Assembly: GCF_902459505.1 (NCBI RefSeq)
Contig: NC_047084.1
Location: 457,070,140-457,134,139 of the forward strand
Direction of reading: 5' to 3'
Origin: Geotrypetes seraphini
Lineage: Eukaryota > Chordata > Amphibia > Gymnophiona > Dermophiidae
DNA length: 64,000 nucleotides
Part shown: positions 24,601-33,110 of the stretch, piece by piece
Layout: each line of letters starts with the position of its first letter
Position numbering within the stretch: position 1 is the stretch's first letter
Made by a program: the position numbers and the translations under genes
The notes under the pieces: generated by a model
Database searches by the model: none
Told to the model about the DNA's origin: nothing
The model's input: the letters and a program-made list of their open reading frames with translations, nothing else

Positions 24601-26717
24601 ATTGAGCCAATGGTTCCATAGCTAAGGAGAAGAGTCCCTCGTCCTAGTTGGAAACTTTCTGAGTAGGTTCCATTTATCCTTAAGCAAGGGGGAATAGATA
24701 AAGTGCTTGGACCCACATCATAAAAGTCCCCATAAAGCCCATTTTTTCTAGTAGTTTAAACAAATAAGTCCAATATACCCTATCAAATGCCTTTTCAGCG
24801 TCTATTCCTAAAATTAGGGCTGACTCCCTGAGTGTTGAACTTTCCATAATAGATGACATTCTCTACGAATATTTTCAACAGTACGTCTCCCCCTTATAAA
24901 TCCAGCCTGATCATCTCCCACCAACTGTAGGATGTATCGTTGCAATCTATTTGCCAAAATTTTAGTAAAAATTTTAAAATCCATTCCTAAGAGTGATATC
25001 GGTCGATATGAACCACAGTTTGTTGAATCTTTACCTGGCTTCAAAATTAGAGTAATTCCAGCTAATCTCCATGAATGTGGTAGAGAACCGTTATCTAAGC
25101 CATTCAAGTTTCAAGTTTATTTAAAGCTAAAGGCTACAAGAGGTGTAACCAGATAACTTTTAAACACTTTATAAAATTTTGTTGAATAGCCATCCAAGCC
25201 TGGTGATTTTCATATCCTTGATGGCCCATAAAACCTCCTCTTCAATAATTGGCATAGACAATTGTTCATGTTCTCCTTTCGACAGAGAAAAAAAAATTTC
25301 TGTTGTTATTCCCAGTGAGTTATGTTAAAGATGAGCTTCAAGGACCTCCTCAACGCTGTCTGAATAGATAATGCTGTAATGGTACAATGTAAATCAGTAG
25401 ACCACAAATCTGCAAGAATGTCAAAATTGATCCCAATCTGACATTCCAGCAAACCTACATGATGAAATCGCAGAGGTATTGCTGCTTGCACAAAGAGGCT
25501 AAACATTTCAGAGAGTACCTCCCTCCTGGTCTCTGTAAGATGCTGAGAATCAAGAGACTGTATATAATGGTTAACTTGAAGAAAGTGAAATACATCAGAA
25601 TTTCGCAAATGGTAGGCGCTTTTCAATTGCTCAAAGGTAAACAATTTGCCCTCATCTGTAAACAGCTGGAACAGAAACTGTAAACCCTTGGCCTTCCAAG
25701 ATCTAAATGACTAAAAATGGAGACCAAGTATAAAGTCTCCATTTCCCTGAATGGGTAAGTATGGAGAAATCCCAGAAGATACCCGAAGTACCTGACACAC
25801 CCAATGCTGAGCCCTGCAAACTGGTCAAAAATAGGATAGGAGGCAAGAGACTTCCACAAGGCCAGTTCAGCAATGTGAAGCACATAACTATTATATTTAT
25901 TTATATTTATGTACCACTTATAGTCTAGTGGTTTACATTCAGGTACTCAAGCATTTTTCCCTGTCTATCCCGGTGGGCTCACAATCTATCTAATGTACCT
26001 GGGGCAATGGGGGGATTAAGTGACTTGCCCAGGGTCATAAGGAGCATCGTGGGTTTGAACCCACAACCCCAGGGTGCTGAGGCTGTAACTATAATGGTTG
26101 GGAGACAATAGTGAAATTTCAAGTGGAGTATCCGAAAAATAGGAAGTGCCTCTGAACCAGTCATTTTTGTGACGCATTTGGCAGGCCATTGCATATCAGC
26201 GCAATTTTAATAGCCCATAGCCACCTCTCTCCCTCGGCAGGCAGAACCTAGCGTAGGGGAGCCATGAAGTCTATACCTTTTAAACATTGAACATCATAAG
26301 GGGTTTAACAATTAAATGTTTTTATCTTGGAAAATCTTGGATCATCAGGATTCTTTTTATATTTTGTCATACCCAATGTGATTGTTTGCCACTTTTTAGG
26401 AACAACTTATAGCACTCCAAGTGACTACCCATTTTGCAGTATCGCAACAGCCAGCTCTCAGGCCAAACAGCCTCTGTCAGCATGTTTAACTTTTGCAGAG
26501 ACTTGTTTGGAATCAGTTGGTAGCCTTGTGATATCTCTTGAGTGGTTTAAATACTACAAATGTGACAATTCTTTCTGACCACTAGCTCTTCTTTTACAGA
26601 CAGTGGCAGGCAGATGAAGCCAGGATCCTACGTGTCTCCGTCAGCTCCTTCTTGGATCTGCTCTCTCTTGCTATACAGACAATGGATAGGTTTGGTCCCC
26701 CTTTGAGTGAACAGTAA
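12598..26717 (+). CDS. LAGE3: LAGE3, KEOPS complex subunit (Pcc1 family), whole gene, 3 coding exons
   Basis: Exons 12598-12632, 15487-15615 and 26600-26717 join in phase (35+129+118 = 282 nt) to a 93-residue protein with a TAA stop. The mature frame runs [93 protein letters not shown]. This matches the conserved part of human LAGE3 (VPFPTPLEAEIAHGSLAPD, RTMQRFGPP). LAGE3 is the metazoan Pcc1 protein. It holds the OSGEP/TP53RK/TPRKB enzymes together in KEOPS, which makes t6A at position 37 of ANN-decoding tRNAs. It lacks the long N-terminal extension of the human protein and is close to the size of yeast Pcc1. The start sits in a strong Kozak context (gccgccatgg). The gene is convergent with RENBP. 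Confidence 0.95.
12740..12930. mobile_element. Fragment of a dispersed foldback repeat at the start of LAGE3 intron 1
   Basis: catctgcaccagcctcgaa and acactttaaaatcgtaagag are the inverse of words inside the palindromic element at 13628-13875. It is preceded by a run of about 16 G (12709-12722). It contributes to the CpG richness behind the promoter. Confidence 0.5.
13155..13418. mobile_element. Palindromic Tc1/mariner-type MITE
   Basis: The left end (ccttggtttgtgagcataa) and right end (cacttgcaatccaaggtttt) are inverted repeats. The inner words cttgtattgcaagacat and gtcttgcaaaacacttgc are of the type seen in Tigger/pogo-like foldback elements. No transposase is present. Confidence 0.65.
13628..13875. 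mobile_element. Foldback repeat, about 250 bp
   Basis: Inverted arms carry gaatttgtcccatccccgc on the left and gcggggaaggtggaaaattt on the right. Related fragments lie at 10143, 12740 and 43780. The superfamily is not clear. Confidence 0.65.
13876..15345 (-). mobile_element. CR1 LINE, 5'-truncated, RT domain partly kept
   Basis: On the minus strand: SVVPED at the left limit of the [50 protein letters not shown], then PHLEYCVQF-like and [16 protein letters not shown] parts, and the 3' UTR at 13876-14000. The segment that should carry the FADD catalytic motif is missing: the sequence passes from LEIEMMDAD directly to CEKLQADL. Frameshifts separate the RT from the C-terminus. It lies in LAGE3 intron 1. 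Confidence 0.9.
15487..15615 (+). CDS. LAGE3: LAGE3 coding exon 2
   Basis: The acceptor is tttgcag|C and the donor is gt|gtgagtg. It carries the first half of the Pcc1 fold, with the family signature [20 protein letters not shown]. Entry and exit are both phase 2, and 42 full codons lie between. Confidence 0.95.
15752..15892. mobile_element. hAT-type foldback MITE, family 1, left arm shortened
   Basis: The element 15760-15884 starts caggggtcccccaatgaata, so it skips most of the left arm, and ends ggacccctg. It still has a perfect 8-bp duplication, ctctacat (15752-15759 and 15885-15892). The arm must have been lost before or after insertion without touching the ends. Confidence 0.9.
15893..16664. 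other. LAGE3 intron 2, no feature recognised
   Basis: AT-rich sequence without exon-like frames or clear repeats. Confidence 0.4.
16665..17341. mobile_element. Tigger-like non-autonomous DNA transposon with TA duplication
   Basis: The element 16667-17339 begins cagtagaatctcagttattt and ends gttaactgagattctactg, nearly perfect inverted repeats of about 20 bp. It is flanked by TA on both sides (16665-16666, 17340-17341), the Tc1/mariner target. The interior is GC-rich. About 70 bp around 16900-17060 is itself inverted (words agcaagcagaggaagcgcc and gcgcttcctctgctcactgg). No transposase. Confidence 0.9.
17555..17920. mobile_element. Foldback end of a DIRS-like or related element, fossil
   Basis: acggaggttctccatagac with aatgcagctacac (17580-17615) returns inverted at about 17795-17830. 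The same ends recur at 19920-20225. This arrangement fits inverted terminal repeats of a DIRS-like family different from the one at 8-9 kb. It is broken. Confidence 0.5.
17921..18760 (-). mobile_element. CR1-related 3' end with an L2-like insertion
   Basis: The CR1-type 3' end starts tagaaacataatagcagata (17921-17944) and resumes at about 18416 with aaaggccaaatgacttagcc; it then runs through gagaccattccatacatctg to about 18760. Between them, 17945-18415, lies a plus-strand L2-like LINE tail (ctggctcccaataatttcc, and the region equivalent to LWNQGS). The phrase aggccaaatgact directly continues the interrupted gcagataaag, so the L2-like tail is the younger piece. Confidence 0.7.
18761..19919 (-). 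mobile_element. DIRS-like recombinase remnant and flanking non-coding repeat, fossil
   Basis: On the minus strand about 18770-18980 reads [18 protein letters not shown], then [20 protein letters not shown]. This resembles the HxLR...A and HTF..HY parts of a tyrosine recombinase, but is clearly different from the copies at 4.4 and 8.4 kb. The rest up to 19919 has no recognised coding sequence. It is broken and old. Confidence 0.5.
19920..20230. mobile_element. Second copy of the foldback end seen at 17.6 kb, fossil
   Basis: gcttacctgtaatggaggtt and gggaatgcagccacactta match 17565-17615. With the copy at 17.6 kb it brackets the remnant at 18.8-19.9 kb, which suggests the two ends of one element. 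Confidence 0.5.
20500..21815 (-). mobile_element. L2-like LINE with RT domain, 5'-truncated
   Basis: An open minus-strand frame of 238 codons (21797-21081) covers RT motifs: [34 protein letters not shown] with an intact [17 protein letters not shown], and [17 protein letters not shown]. After one break the C-terminus continues (21035-20802) as [20 protein letters not shown] and [14 protein letters not shown]. The 3' end carries the caagtttcaagttttat tail word seen in inverse at 57340 and 62250. It lies in LAGE3 intron 2, inside the outer L1. Confidence 0.85.
22838..23026. mobile_element. hAT-type foldback MITE, family 1, in the inner L1
   Basis: The element 22846-23018 starts caggggtccccaaagtccct and ends tttggagacccctg. 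A perfect 8-bp duplication, gtctagta, lies at 22838-22845 and 23019-23026. The L1 reading frame continues on both sides. Confidence 0.92.
23832..23955. mobile_element. GC-rich foldback MITE in the inner L1
   Basis: Arms gcggttttagcgcgcgctag and its inverse flank a loop at about 23890. The right end reads ccttcgtaaaaggagcccta, the form also found at 38853-39005. Confidence 0.8.
25885..26095 (-). mobile_element. tRNA-derived MIR-like SINE
   Basis: Read on the minus strand it has a tRNA-like head (gtgggttcaaacccacgatg) and the core word ccctgggcaagtcacttaat, then agattgtgagcccaccggga, and an AT-rich tail. A second copy is at 42655-42912. Confidence 0.75.
26096..26599. other. End of LAGE3 intron 2
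   Basis: No repeat family is identified with confidence. A polypyrimidine tract (ctcttcttttacag) leads into exon 3. Confidence 0.4.
26600..26717 (+). CDS. LAGE3: LAGE3 coding exon 3
   Basis: The acceptor is cttttacag|A, where A completes a Val codon. It codes [20 protein letters not shown] and [17 protein letters not shown], then TAA. This is the second half of the Pcc1 fold, including the conserved MxRFGPP near the end. Confidence 0.95.
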
Positions 26718-27049
26718 TCTCTAGTGCTGCTGGATGCTTGGTGGAGATATGGGACCTGTTAATGGAACTTTGTGCAAAGACAACCCAAAAACCACACATC
26801 TCAGAGGAATAGGCAACAATTTCATGGAAACATATGTTTTGCTGCAGGGGCTAAACTTTGGAATTAGAAGATCACATTGACTTTTTTGCTCTCTTATGTT
26901 CTGCTTTCAGATGTGACCTCTTGATCTTTCCCATTGTCCCCCATTCTTGCTTTGATTGAGGCCTGGAAAACATTTGGTATGAACTGAGAGAGATATTTTT
27001 GTTCCTTTGAACAATCAATGGTTCTGTCTTGTAAGAAATGTATCCAGTA

Positions 27050-27055
27050 ATTAAA
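27050..27055 (+). promoter_or_regulatory. Probable LAGE3 polyadenylation signal (ATTAAA)
   Basis: An ATTAAA variant lies 333 bp after the stop and is followed within 40 bp by a T/GT-rich stretch (cttaatctttgtttgtct). No AATAAA lies between the stop and this site. Confidence 0.5.
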
Positions 27056-27406
27056 AAAAAATATTGTGTTCTTAATCTTTGTTTGTCTATTCTGGTTCTG
27101 TTTCACTAGTGTCTAATTAGCTGGAAACCATTCATGATGCATGCTGTACTTTATGTTCAAACAATTTTTATTGATGATAACCAGAACAGCAAACATCAAA
27201 ACATTTAACAGTGTACAAACTAAGTGCTACAAATTGTTCCAGAAGTCCAGAATCTGTAGTCATCGATCAAATTTAGAACAGTGCCTGACAGTATGACGCA
27301 GGACCTACTCTTACTGGAACATTTGATCCATGACTTGGCAACTAAGTTTCAATGCCAAAAGTGTAAGTCATGCACCTTGGCAGCAGAAATCCATGCAGAA
27401 CTTACA

Positions 27407-27597
27407 CCCTAAATCAGGGGTAGGGAATTCCAGTCCTCGAGAGCCGTATTCCAGTCGGGTTTTCAGGATTTCCCCAATGAATATGCATAAGATCTATTTG
27501 CATGCACTGCTTTCAATGCATATTCATTGAGGAAATCCTGATAACTCAACTAGAATACGGCTCTTGAGGACCGGAGTTCCCTACCCCTGCCCTAAAT
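27407..27597. mobile_element. hAT-type foldback MITE, family 3
   Basis: The element 27415-27589 starts caggggtagggaattccag and ends ggagttccctacccctg. The inner arms share cccaatgaatatgcat with family 1 but the outer arms differ (tattccagtc). A perfect 8-bp duplication, ccctaaat, lies at 27407-27414 and 27590-27597. Confidence 0.92.
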
Positions 27598-28305
27598 AGT
27601 GAGACCTTAGCAAGGACTGCAGCAGAACGAGACTTGAGAGTGATCATTAGTGAAGAAATGAAGACTGCCAATCAAGTGGAGAAAGCTTCATCCAAGGCTA
27701 GACAAATGATGGGTTGTATCCGAAGAAGTTTCGTCAGCCGAAAGCCCGAAGTTATAATGCCGTTGTACAGATCCATGGTGAGACCTCATCTGGAATATTG
27801 TGTACAATTCTGGAGGCCACATTATCAAAAAGATGTGCTGAGAGTTGAATCGGTTTAGCGAATGGCCACCAGGAGATCTCAGGACTCAAGGATCTCCCGT
27901 ATGAGGAACGGCTGGGTAAGTTACAGCTATACTCACTCGAGGAACGCAGAGAGAGGGGAGACATGATTGAGACGTTCAAATATGTCACGGGCTGTATCGA
28001 GGTAGAAGAAGATATCTTTTTTCTTAAAGGACCCACGGCAACAAGAGGGCATCCGTTGAAAATCAGGGGTGGGAAATTTCATAGCGACACCAGGAAGTAT
28101 TTCTTCACCGAAAGGGTGGTTAATCATTGGAATGATCTTCCACTGCAGATAATTGAGGCCAGCAGCGTGCCAGATTTTTTTAAAAAATGGGATCAGCATG
28201 TGGGATCTCTTCATGGAAGAAATTAGGGGGGTGGGTCATTAGAGTGGGCAGACTTGATGAGCCGTGGCCCTTTTCTGCCGTCATTTTCTATGTTTCTATG
28301 TAATA
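27598..28305 (+). mobile_element. CR1 LINE, 3' end
   Basis: Coding words are [77 protein letters not shown], then a 3' UTR with gggcagacttgatgagccg and ttttctatgtttctatg. One internal stop and a frameshift lie near 27857-27900. Confidence 0.92.
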
Positions 28306-28733
28306 GTATACCACCAATCTTCCCTCCCCCCTTCACAGTTGCCATTGAAGAGCAACAGATTTCTTTATACCTCCTCCAAACAAGCTGTCCAAGGCCTGGG
28401 CTCTTAACGTCCTCGGATCAGGTGAGGATAGTGTATGTAGGTGAAATCTGTGTATTATAAAAACCAACACGCAAACCACCAGAGAACAGTAGAAATCAGT
28501 ACCAGATACATGAGCATTGGAGAAACTGCCCTCGGTAAATAGTTCAATATATAACCAGGCTCTCACAAATCCAAGTCATTTAATATCAAGCTCTGAGCCC
28601 CATGAGGCATGGGAGGGATGAGAGAGAGGGAAGATCCTGGACAATGCATGAAGAGGGGAAACAGGAGATACTGGATTGTGGAGAGGGAAGAGAGAAGGCT
28701 GATACTGATTGATGGTAAGGAAAGGGTACATCA
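28306..28733. other. No gene recognised; short GA-rich stretch
   Basis: 28600-28725 is purine-rich on the plus strand (gggagggatgagagagaggg). The remainder shows no exon or known repeat. Confidence 0.4.
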
Positions 28734-28874
28734 TGTTAGATCAGTGGTCTCAAACTCAAATCCTTTGCAGGGTCACATTTTGGCTTTGTAGGTACTTGGA
28801 GGGCCTCAGCAAAAAAATAGTTAATGTCTTATTAAATAAATGACAATTTTGCATGAGGTAAAACTCTTTATAGT

Positions 28875-29585
28875 TGTTATGCCTCCGCATATTACTGACA
28901 TGTTCAGAATATTACTGATATGTCTCCTCAAGTCTGCTTACCTGAACTCCTGACCTCCAAAGAACCTTGCTTATCTGAGATCCGACTTCCTTGATCACAA
29001 AAGGACAGCTGAGTTATCTTGACCTCTTTTGACCTGGGTGTTGTCAAAACAGATATCAAAAGACCAGGACCAGCTGTCTTACTAAGAGGCCAGTAACATC
29101 AAAAGGATCTTGACCTCTTTTGACCTGGGTGTTGTCAAAACAGATATCAAAAGACCAGGACCAGCTGTCTTACTAAGAGGCCAGTAACATCAAAAGGATC
29201 TTGACCTCTTTTGACCTGGGTGTTGTCAAAACAGATAACAAAAGAGCAGGACTAATCGTAACAGCAGGACCAGCTGTTTATGCTTTTACTATGAACTCCG
29301 CAGTGTGCATCCTATATAAGACCGGGATTCTGACCCTGACAGTAGAATCCATGATGTCTGTAGGGAGAAGCCACGACGTCCTAAAGGGACAGTCCTTTGG
29401 TCCACCCATCTATCGCACGGATTCCCAATAGTGAAGATGGTCGTTATATGGGGTCAAGGTGATGATATTTTATATTTAATTCTTATATGTGTATAATAAA
29501 GTGTTATTGTTTATGCTTTATATTGTCTGTGTGCTTTTCTGAGTGTCACTGATCATCCCACTTGTCAGAAATTAATGGCGGAACA
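28875..29585 (+). mobile_element. Solo LTR of a retrovirus-like element, fossil
   Basis: A 711-bp unit begins tgttatgcctcc and ends ggcggaaca (TG...CA). It is flanked by the 5-bp duplication atagt (28870-28874 and 29586-29590). It holds a TATA-like box (ctatataag, about 29312) and a polyadenylation signal (aataaa, about 29496), so it reads on the plus strand. No internal genes are present. It is a solo LTR left by recombination. The perfect duplication suggests moderate age. Confidence 0.88.
29016..29255 (+). repeat. 91-bp tandem repeat in the LTR U3 region, about 2.6 units
   Basis: Units start at 29016, 29107 and 29198 with atcttgacctcttttgacct. Units 1 and 2 are nearly identical. Unit 3 drifts after about 50 bp. 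Such direct repeats in U3 usually carry enhancer elements. Confidence 0.9.
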
Positions 29586-29929
29586 ATAGTTTATAAATCT
29601 TTCCAAGTCTTAATAATATTGTCATTTATAGCTAAAGAGACATGATCAAGAAACTTTTTTATTTTACTTTTGTGATTATGATAAACATACTGAGGACCTC
29701 AAAATAGTACCTGGCGGGCCGCATGTGGCACCTGGGCCACAAGTTTGAGACCACTGTGTTAGATGAAGGGTCTGATTCTAATGCTAGGAAGAAGAGGCTG
29801 GGGTCTGATGCTTGTGATGCTGGCAATATGAGGATGAGAGAAGGGGGTTGTTCTTGGGAGAGTGAGGACATTTTATTGGGGAAGAAGCAAGCACATGGAG
29901 GTGCAGAGGATGTATTTGGGGTTAAGGAG

Positions 29930-30480
29930 AAGTAAAAGCAGGGTGAACAAATACTGGAGAAAGAGGTAAGTGGACAGATGCAAGGGAAAGGGAAGTAGGA
30001 GAATGGTTACTAGGGATGGGGAAGGGGCAGTGGATACCTGGGAAGGGATAATGGGTAAGATAAGACATTAGAGGTAGACAGGGAAGGAGTGACGGGGAAC
30101 TGGTGGATGAAAGCCAGAGGTACATGAGGCTGAGGAGAGGGTGACTACAGAGGACAGATATGGGGTACTAGAATAGAAAGGAAATGTGTCTAGGGAGGAG
30201 GGAAATGAAGAGTGCAGCATTAGGGGTAAGGATAAGAGTGTATGGTGGGAGGGAAGTAAAGGGGGAAGAGAGTGCTGGCAGGAAGAAGAGGGATGAGAAA
30301 GACAACACCTGGGAAGTGATAGGGAGGAAAGAAAGAATGTGGACCAAGAAGAGAAGGGAAGGAAAGAAAGGGCCAGGAATGAGAAGGGGAAAAGGGGAGA
30401 GAATGCACAAAAAGAAGGAGGAAGGAGAGAGTATGTTTTAAGAAGGGTGGGAGTGAAAGAACTGGGATGCAAAGAGGGGG
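29930..30480 (+). repeat. Purine-rich (GA) tract
   Basis: Long G/A runs on the plus strand (gggaaggagtgacggggaac, ggagggaaatgaagagtgc). Several open frames rich in E/G/K/R or, on the other strand, S/P/L/F are composition artefacts. Confidence 0.8.
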
Positions 30481-31405
30481 AAAAGTGTTTCTAAATATAT
30501 TTCAGTATGTTACACCTTCATACTCTTAATAGACTACTTTGGTTAAGTGGAATTGTAATCTTCCTATCCTTCCTAAAAACGGGGGTAGCTGAGGTGAGCG
30601 ATACACTGAGGACGTGGCAGTGTGTAGCAAACCTTTCTGAAGCCAAGAGTGTGCAGGATGCAATTTTTGAGTATGGGCAAAGAAATATAAACATTTTTAT
30701 ATGTTAAAGCTGGTACATAGCTAGCAGATGACCAAGAAATAGTACATAAATAATGAGGGTGGAGAAGAAAACATACCGGTATGTGGGTTCTTGCTGGGTC
30801 TTTCAAAATAATTCAGGTAAGGAAAGTTGAATTTAAAATTAAAACTTGCAAAGGTAAATATTCAGAACGTTGCCTTATAGCCCAAAAGACCTTTTGCCCC
30901 CTTCTTGACTTCTTGTTCTTAGCCCTGGTTATGTTGAGTCCAGTTTTCCTGTCTTTGCTTCCCCTTTGCTATTATAATGCTTTAGTTTTATATTTAGTTA
31001 GATTTCAGAATTAAAAAGATACAACTAGAAAAAACGCAGGGTTAAAGTTCAGGGTACACTATATTGTGATTTTTTATAATCTTATGGGATTATTGTTGTA
31101 ACATCAAATGTTTTAATGTTTTAATTAGTTCAACAAGAAACTGCTGTTATTGAAACTTAATTGCATTATATAGAACAAATTGCAAAAAGAATGTCCTATG
31201 TAATAGAAGGGAAATGCTTTTCCAGTGGCATCTTTTGCATTCTTTTACTTTCTTGCCCAGATCAGATTGCTACTTCTTGTTCCTCTGTGTCAGAGACAAA
31301 GATGCAGCATGCTTTGAGAATATTAGAAGGAGCCCTTTGCTTCTATTTCTTGTGCTTCCTTGCATAAGCAGCTATTTACCTGATTTTTTCTCTAATATGT
31401 TGTTA
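30481..31405. other. No gene recognised
   Basis: AT-rich intergenic sequence with several short open frames that lack motifs. No repeat family is assigned. Confidence 0.4.
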
Positions 31406-31411
31406 TAAATT

Positions 31412-31463
31412 GCAAAATATATATATATATATTATTAGGGAGTAAGATTTATTTGCCTGGGTA

Positions 31464-31505
<42 letters not shown>

Positions 31506-31630
31506 TATATACATATTATACATATATGTATATATATATACATATATGTATATATATATACACGTATATATACATATACATATATATATAATACATATAT
31601 ATACACACATATATATATATATATAGTACA
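31412..31630. repeat. AT/CATA microsatellite
   Basis: Blocks of (AT)n alternate with catatatgtata and acacatatat units. Open frames reading Y/I repeats here are artefacts. Confidence 0.95.
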
Positions 31631-32094
31631 GTATATGAGGAAAAAGTATTTCTGTGCACATATTTTTCTCTGAGGCTGCAGCCCCTTAGTCTCTTTGTAA
31701 AAGTATGGTTTTAGTAATGTCTTCAGACCCCCCCTCCTGCCTTTTTGCCATGTATCATATTACAAATGGTATAGGATGCCTCATATGGAATGGAAAAGTT
31801 CCTGACCAATCATGTGGAGCCTGAGAGATAACATCATATAGCCATTTTGTCCCCCCCCAAAAAAAGGAAAAACCACCCCACTTGGGAAATGTAGTATCAA
31901 AGGGATTGGGGGAGGTACAGTCCACCAACTGTGAGAATCAACAATTTGTTGAAAATATGGCACGTATAGCATATAAACTAAAATGACACATATAGCATAT
32001 ACAAACAATATATATATATAGCAAGGCCTAGAAAAGTTGTTTTAGCCTTCTGCTTTTAGTTTGATTTTCATTCAGATTGCTCGTTTGCTATATT
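31631..32094. other. No gene recognised
   Basis: Contains a short C/A run (31850-31865) and a second short AT run (32008-32021). No conserved protein or repeat family is identified. Confidence 0.4.
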
Positions 32095-33110
32095 ACTGAT
32101 TGACATGATTGAGACGTTCAAATATGTCACGGGCCGTATCGAGGTGGAAGAAGACATCTTTGTTCTTATAGGACCAACGGCAACAAGAGGGCATCTGTTG
32201 AAAATCAGGGGTGGGAAATTTCATGGCGATACCAAGAAGTACTTCTTCACAGAAAGGTGGTTGATCGCTGGAATAATCTTCCACTACAGGTAATTGAGGC
32301 CAGCAGCGTGCCAGATTTTAAGAAAAAATGGGATAGTCATGTGGGATCTCTTCATGGAGGAGGCTAACATAAGAACATAAGAAACGCCTTCACCGGATCA
32401 GACCTAGGTCCATCTTGTCCAGCGATCCGCACACGCGGAGGCCCAGTTAGGTGCTCCTTGTTGGAGGCCCGGGTTTCCCTATCCCCGGATATGATTTGCA
32501 AGAAGGTGTGCATCCAACTTGCGCTTGAAACCCTGAATACTAGTCTCCTCCACAAGCTCCTCTGGGAGAGCATTCCAAGCGCTCACCACTCGCTGTGTGA
32601 AAAAGAACTTCCTGACATTTGTCCTGAACCTGCTGCCACACAGTTTCAGGCTATGACCTCTTGTCCGTGTCACGTCTGAAAATGTCAGTAATGCTTCTTC
32701 CTGGTCTATTATGTCAAATCCTTTTAATATTTTAAAAGTCTCTATCAAATCCCCTCTCAATCTTCTCTTTTCGAAGGTGAACAGTCCCAGTTATCTGAGG
32801 CATTCCTGGTAGCTCAAATTCTCCATACCTTTGACTAGTTTCGTGGCTCGCCTCTGCACCCTCTCCAGCAGTTATATCTTTCTTGAGGTTTGGAGACCAG
32901 TACTGGACATAGTATTCTAAGTGTGGTCTGACCATTGCTCTGTAAAGTGGCATTATGACGTCCTCCAACCTACTCGTGATCCCCTTTTTAATCATGCCCA
33001 ACATCCTGTTTGCTTTCTTTGCTGCCGCCACGCATTGAGTGGTCATTAGAATGAGCAGACTAGATGGGCCGTGGCCCTTTTCTGATGTCATTTTCTATGT
33101 TTCTATGATT
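32095..33110 (+). mobile_element. CR1 3' end, split by a minus-strand CR1
   Basis: Plus-strand CR1 coding (MIETFKYVTGRIEVEEDIF, AASSVPDFKKKWDSHVG-like) stops at 32365. Its 3' UTR resumes at about 33036 (tggtcattagaatgagcaga, ctagatgggccgtggccc, tttctatgtttctatg). The two halves are adjacent in uninterrupted copies such as 27598-28305. Confidence 0.85.
32366..33035 (-). mobile_element. CR1 LINE of another subfamily, inserted in the copy at 32.1 kb
   Basis: From its 3' end: acataagaacataagaaacg, cgcacacgcggaggcccagt, then on the minus strand [76 protein letters not shown]. It is about 670 bp, 5'-truncated, with a frame change near 32860. Confidence 0.88.

Larger units (their letters stand above)
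22291..25300 (-). mobile_element. Inner L1/Tx1-type LINE, 5'-truncated ORF2
   Basis: On the minus strand in order: [15 protein letters not shown] (about 25250), [20 protein letters not shown] and [16 protein letters not shown] (24814-25107), [18 protein letters not shown] and [15 protein letters not shown] (24310-24564), [20 protein letters not shown] (23970-24272), and [20 protein letters not shown] (C-terminal region, about 23110). The FADD catalytic motif is kept. Several frame breaks separate the pieces. Two MITEs are inserted (22846-23018 and 23832-23955). The 3' end at about 22320 is AT-rich. Confidence 0.85.
20415..25890 (-). mobile_element. Outer L1/Tx1-type LINE, split by two later LINE insertions
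   Basis: Pieces of one minus-strand L1-like ORF2 C-terminus can be followed across gaps. 25890-25306 has [20 protein letters not shown]. It resumes at about 22290 with [18 protein letters not shown], and the L1-like end region lies at 21820-22260. The 3' tail appears at 20415-20500. The gaps are an inner L1 (22291-25300) and an L2-like LINE (20500-21815). The sequence around both edges of the inner L1 (aaagatttctgt and aaaaatttctgt) looks like a target duplication. Confidence 0.65.
28734..29764. mobile_element. hAT-type non-autonomous element carrying a solo LTR
   Basis: The element 28742-29756 starts cagtggtctcaaactcaaat and ends cacaagtttgagaccactg, inverted repeats of about 15 bp. A perfect 8-bp duplication, tgttagat, lies at 28734-28741 and 29757-29764. 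Most of its length is an LTR inserted at 28875-29585. The hAT sequence itself is about 300 bp. Confidence 0.93.

Noticed and set aside
29016-29255. CRISPR-like or satellite array
   Set aside because: Direct 91-bp repeats without spacers, within an LTR of a vertebrate sequence.
31403-31661. Y/I-repeat open frames
   Set aside because: Translation of an AT microsatellite.
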